Source: a bacterium (GTDB lineage: Bacteria; Krumholzibacteriota; Krumholzibacteriia; LZORAL124-64-63). Taken from it: a stretch of DNA of 64,000 nt. The stretch covers positions 1 through 64,000 of the forward strand of contig JADJCK010000016.1 in assembly GCA_016703265.1 (NCBI GenBank). The letters run 5' to 3'. Each line of letters starts with the position of its first letter. The first letter of the stretch is position 1. The notes under the pieces were generated by a model, which made no database searches, was not told the origin of the DNA, and worked only from the letters and a program-made list of their open reading frames with translations. Both the position numbers and the translations under genes were made by a program. Shown in pieces: positions 61,101 to 64,000 of this stretch.

Positions 61101-62138
61101 CTACCTGAACAACGCCCGCACCGACCCCAACGACGACTTCTCCGTCGCCACATTGCTCTGGCACAGCAGTTCCAGCAGGAACACACCGCTCTCGTTCTCG
61201 CCCGGCACGCGGTGCGCGTCGACGGCCAGGTAGATCGTGACCGGCGTCTCGCCCGTGTTGTCGAACGTGAGGGCTTCAACCTGGCCGCCGGCCTTCTCGT
61301 CGGCGTAGTCGAGGCAGGTGGCGGCGGCGCCGCAGCCGTTGAACAGCCACAGGGCCACGTCGAGTGCGGGGGCTGCGGCGTCGGGGGTGGCCTGCACGGT
61401 CACCTGGTGGGTGGCCGGCAGTTCGATGGCGTACCACGACTCGCCGCCCACGAGGAGCGACGGGCTGCAGGCGTAGGCCTGCAGCAGGTTGGGGGCGGCC
61501 GCCAGGTCGCCGGGCAGGGTGATGAGCGCGCCGGCGCAGGTCACGTTGGTGGCGCCGCCCACTTCGCAGATCTGCGGCGGCACGCCGGGCCAGCGCGTCT
61601 GCAGCGAGAGCGTGTAGGGCCCGGCCGCGGGCGTGCTGGTGCCGTAGCCGTCGACCACCAGCCAGTAGGTGCCGGCCGGCAGCACGGCCTGCAGCTCGGT
61701 GTTGGCGCCGGCCAGGCACTGGTCGGTGTCGCAGCCGTCGAGCAGGAACAGGTCGAGATCCTGCGTGCCCAGGCCCGACAGGCCGGCCCACAGCTGCAGG
61801 TCGGCGGTCACCTCGAGGCGGTAGATGTGCTCGGGGCCCTGCTCGGGCCAGGTGCGGCAGCCGTAGCCGGCGAGCAGCGCGGGCGCGCCGGTGGTGTCGC
61901 CGGTGATGGCGGTGTCCCACAGCGCGGGGGCCAGCGTGAGCGTGTCCAGGCCGGCGCAGTCGAAGAGTGTCAGGGCGCGGGGGGCGGCCGGGCCGGCGGG
62001 CTTGTCGCCGCCGCCCAGGTAGAGGATCTGGGGGGCGCCGGCGGCCAAGGTGGCCTGTGAAGCCAGGGCGATCAGGAGCGCGGCGGCCGCGAAAGGCGCC
62101 CACGCACGGCGCACGGACAGGTGCAGGGTCCGGATCAT
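61101..62138 (-). CDS. Secreted protein with PPC-like beta-sandwich domains
   Basis: This is a 345-residue protein with a signal peptide (MIRTLHLSVRRAWAPF then AAAALLIALASQATLAAG). Two modules of the bacterial pre-peptidase C-terminal type follow: YRLEVTADLQLWAGLSGLGTQDLDLFLLDGCD, AVLPAGTYWLVVDGYG, and YAIELPATHQVTVQATPDAA, LDVALWLFNGCG. They contain paired Cys residues. No catalytic domain is present. The start at 62138 is chosen because it opens the signal peptide; the ribosome site is weak. It lacks the FlgD-type tail of its neighbour. Confidence 0.75.
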   Translation of the reverse strand: MIRTLHLSVRRAWAPFAAAALLIALASQATLAAGAPQILYLGGGDKPAGPAAPRALTLFDCAGLDTLTLAPALWDTAITGDTTGAPALLAGYGCRTWPEQGPEHIYRLEVTADLQLWAGLSGLGTQDLDLFLLDGCDTDQCLAGANTELQAVLPAGTYWLVVDGYGTSTPAAGPYTLSLQTRWPGVPPQICEVGGATNVTCAGALITLPGDLAAAPNLLQAYACSPSLLVGGESWYAIELPATHQVTVQATPDAAAPALDVALWLFNGCGAAATCLDYADEKAGGQVEALTFDNTGETPVTIYLAVDAHRVPGENESGVFLLELLCQSNVATEKSSLGSVRALFR

Positions 62139-62292
62139 GTTGGCAGGCTGCGACTTTCCGATCGGGGGTGACGGTCCGTTCGCCATTGTAGCACGGGAGG
62201 GGCCCGGCGGCGACGGCCAAGCGCCCCCGGAAACACGATGGGGACGATTCCGGATCCCCTGTGTTGAAAAGAGGTTAACCCGCACACGGTTT

Positions 62293-62321
62293 TTGACGAT
62301 GACACCCGGCGAAACTAGTTT
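62293..62321 (+). promoter_or_regulatory. Possible promoter of the DegT aminotransferase gene
   Basis: TTGACG (62293-62298, 5/6) and TAGTTT (62316-62321, 3/6) with a 17-nt spacer, 74 nt before the ATG. Confidence 0.35.
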
Positions 62322-62394
62322 GGACGGACGCCCAGCCGCGTGGGTCGGCTCGTCCGGTCGCGCGGTCGTTTCAGCCTGCACAAGGAGCCGGGAC

Positions 62395-63483
62395 ATGAAA
62401 GTCAACTTCGTCGATCTGAGGGCCCAGTACCTGTCGATCAAGCCGGAGATGGATGCGGCGATCGCGGGAATTCTTGAAAGCTGCGCCTTCGTCAACTCCC
62501 GGTCGTTCGAGAAGGACTTCGCGACCTACCTGGACCTCAAGAACGTGGTCGGCGTCGGCAACGGCACCGATGCGCTGTGCATGGCCGTGCATTGCCTGGG
62601 CATCGGGCCCGGCGACGAGGTCATCTGCCCGGCGAACACGTTCATCGCCACCGCCGAAGGAATCGGCTGGGCCGGCGCCACCCCGGTGTTCGTCGACTGC
62701 GACCCGGTCTATTACAACCTCGACCCGACGAAGATCGAGGCGGCCATCACGCCGCGCACGCGCGCGATCGTCGCGGTGCACCTGTACGGCCAGCCGGCCG
62801 ACATGGACCCGATCGTGAAGATCGCCAAGGATCACGGGCTGCTGTTGATCGAGGACTGCGCGCAGTCGCACGCGGCCACCTACAAGGGCAAGAAGGCCGG
62901 CACGTTCGGTGACGTGGCGTGCTTCAGCTTCTACCCCGGCAAGAACCTGGGCGCCTACGGCGACGCCGGCGCGGTGGCGACGAACAACGACGAGCTGGCC
63001 GCGGCCGTCCGCAAGCTGGGCGACCACGGCAGCAGCGTGAAGTACCGGCACGACTTCGAGGGCATCAACAGCCGCCTCGACGGCATGCAGGGCGCGGTGC
63101 TGTCGGTCAAGCTGAAGCACCTGGAGAAGTGGTCCGACCGGCGCATCGCCGTGGCGGCGCGCTACAACGCCGGCCTGAAGGACGTGTGCGTGGTGCCGCA
63201 GACGGCCGCCGGCGTGCGCCACGTGTTCCACCTCTACGTGATCCAGGTGAACAACCGCGACGACGTGATGAAGCACCTGGGCGAGCAGGGCATCGGCTGC
63301 GGCATCCACTACCCGGTGGCGCTGCCGGTGACCCCGGCCTATGCCCACCTGGGCTACGGGGCCGAGCAGTTCCCGGTGTCGTGCGGGATCGCCGACAAGA
63401 TCGTCAGCCTGCCCATGCACGCGGATTTGACGGATGAGCAGGTGGATTTCGTGATTCAGGAAGTGAAAAAGGTGGCTAAATAG
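62395..63483 (+). CDS. DegT/DnrJ/EryC1 family sugar aminotransferase
   Basis: This is a 362-residue PLP enzyme. VNFVDLRAQYLSIKPEMDAAI, VGVGNGTDAL (phosphate-binding loop), PANTFIATAEGIGWAGATPVFVD, EDCAQSHAATYKGK, and the PLP-binding Lys in FSFYPGKNLGAYGDAG all fit the family. It transfers an amino group to a keto sugar nucleotide in polysaccharide or glycan synthesis. AAGGAG lies upstream of the ATG 62395. Its place before a CpsD-like gene suggests a second surface-polysaccharide locus beyond the right edge. Confidence 0.93.
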   Translation: MKVNFVDLRAQYLSIKPEMDAAIAGILESCAFVNSRSFEKDFATYLDLKNVVGVGNGTDALCMAVHCLGIGPGDEVICPANTFIATAEGIGWAGATPVFVDCDPVYYNLDPTKIEAAITPRTRAIVAVHLYGQPADMDPIVKIAKDHGLLLIEDCAQSHAATYKGKKAGTFGDVACFSFYPGKNLGAYGDAGAVATNNDELAAAVRKLGDHGSSVKYRHDFEGINSRLDGMQGAVLSVKLKHLEKWSDRRIAVAARYNAGLKDVCVVPQTAAGVRHVFHLYVIQVNNRDDVMKHLGEQGIGCGIHYPVALPVTPAYAHLGYGAEQFPVSCGIADKIVSLPMHADLTDEQVDFVIQEVKKVAK

Positions 63484-63508
63484 GCCCTGATTAGCTAGAA
63501 TCTTGCAT

Positions 63509-63553
63509 GGGAAGCGCGGGAATCGTCCTTCAGGCGGTTCCCGCGCCGCTTCC
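63509..63553 (+). terminator. Hairpin after the aminotransferase gene
   Basis: GGAAGCGCGGGAA pairs with TTCCCGCGCCGCTTCC with one mismatch region; no T run, so factor-dependent or structural. The rest of 63484-63846 holds a weak TTGACA/TACCTT pair (63628-63655) and several GC-rich inverted repeats (GGACCC/GGGTCC near 63760). Confidence 0.45.
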
Positions 63554-63846
63554 AGGGGACGGCGCGGCCGGGTGGTGACCACACCGGATGACAACTGCGC
63601 GCCGAGGGGGGAGCCGCGCCCGTCAGATTGACAGGCGGCGGAAATTGCCTACCTTCATGGTGCTCGCCTGCCAGTGTCCTTAGCGGGGGTCTATTCCGGC
63701 AAAATTGTTAAAGTAGCAGAGGTTGCGCGCGATATCACACACGTGAGCGGGGACCCGTGGGTCCGTTTGTTCACGATCGGCGCAGCCGGAGGGGTCCGTG
63801 TATTTCGCGGGTTCCTGGACCGCGGCAACTAGCCGGAGCAGGTGGC

Positions 63847-64000
63847 ATGTCGAAGATCTACGAAGCGTACCGCAAGCGCGTGGGGGACGATCCGGACCTG
63901 ACGATCGAGTTGGGGCGGGTTGGGACCGTGGCGCTGTACAACATGCCGGATGCGGCCCAGCAGGCCGAGTTCAGCCAGTTGGCCAACCGCCTGCTCAACC
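63847..64000 (+). CDS. N-terminus of a probable CpsD/CapB-type polysaccharide kinase
   Basis: The last 51 codons of the window read MSKIYEAYRKRVGDDPDLTI, continuing to the edge. MSKIYEA-type starts are typical of cytoplasmic BY-kinases (CpsD/XrtA-associated tyrosine kinases) of exopolysaccharide loci. The kinase motifs lie beyond the edge, so the call rests on this start and on the neighbouring DegT gene. CCGGAGCAGGTGGC precedes the ATG. The about 190-nt leader is rich in inverted repeats. Confidence 0.4.
   Translation, partial: MSKIYEAYRKRVGDDPDLTIELGRVGTVALYNMPDAAQQAEFSQLANRLLN

Noticed and set aside
63660..63846. Cyclic di-GMP riboswitch before the CpsD-like gene
   Set aside because: The GEMM-type conserved segments were not found despite the structured appearance.
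1..64000. tRNA or rRNA genes, insertion sequences, prophage
   Set aside because: No T-loop/anticodon patterns, rRNA stretches, transposase or phage genes were recognised by eye; a tRNAscan or Rfam run could still find a missed one.

Overview
The window is GC-rich DNA from a Gram-negative bacterium. It encodes outer-membrane and lipoprotein products, HflK/HflC and several secreted proteins ending in a FlgD-type Ig-like sorting domain. It also carries a bacterial topoisomerase VI. Together these point to an FCB-type candidate phylum such as Krumholzibacteriota or Eisenbacteria; that placement is inference, because no rRNA or tRNA gene was seen.

Layout. 1-162 is the start of a C69 dipeptidase. 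304-7564 (minus) is an exopolysaccharide-type operon: wecB epimerase, processive GT2 glycosyltransferase, a bactofilin-like membrane protein, a YaiO-like outer-membrane barrel and a multi-spanning glycosyltransferase. ahcY follows at 7776-9149. 9412-14541 (plus) holds a VOC protein, an SRPBCC protein, TatD and hflK-hflC-TraB. 14615-21031 (minus) holds a LuxR regulator and a complete 2-oxoacid (probably pyruvate) dehydrogenase operon: E1alpha, E1beta, E2, E3 and a lipoate ligase. 21306-31820 is mixed housekeeping: ferritin, dienelactone hydrolase, phosphomannomutase, radical SAM, aminopeptidase, NYN-OST-HTH protein and Hpt protein, plus a candidate small RNA at 28.5-28.64 kb. 31835-36069 (minus) is an extended SppA protease with a solute-binding lipoprotein. 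36258-38924 carries a CPBP-like membrane protein and glutamine synthetase behind duplicated operator-like sites.

39.0-47.2 kb holds two paralogous LVIVD-type beta-propeller secreted proteins, a membrane protein/XRE regulator pair behind a perfect consensus promoter, and a secreted M14 carboxypeptidase. 47.4-52.5 kb has malate dehydrogenase, a methyltransferase, a Nudix protein, an EF-hand protein, an orphan OmpR-type regulator and an unknown secreted protein. 52.8-58.5 kb has a MarR regulator, topoisomerase VI (top6B-top6A) and hipBA. 58.5-64 kb has two more secreted proteins, a DegT aminotransferase and the start of a probable CpsD-like kinase.

Three things stand out beyond the gene list. 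(i) A repeated element pairs two 20-bp palindromes (TTGGTTGA-N4-TCAACCAA type) at exactly 56-bp spacing. It occurs at 50.05, 52.57 and 53.33 kb; the last copy is the marR promoter, and the first two sit inside about 134-bp inverted repeats next to 28-bp repeats and a marR 3' end. (ii) An 18-bp perfect palindrome, ACTTGCGCCGGCGCAAGT, occurs four times between genes (41.4, 44.6, 56.8, 61.0 kb). (iii) At least nine genes are interrupted by apparent single-base indels in short homopolymers. Each correction restores a complete gene of sensible length, so assembly error is more likely than gene decay.
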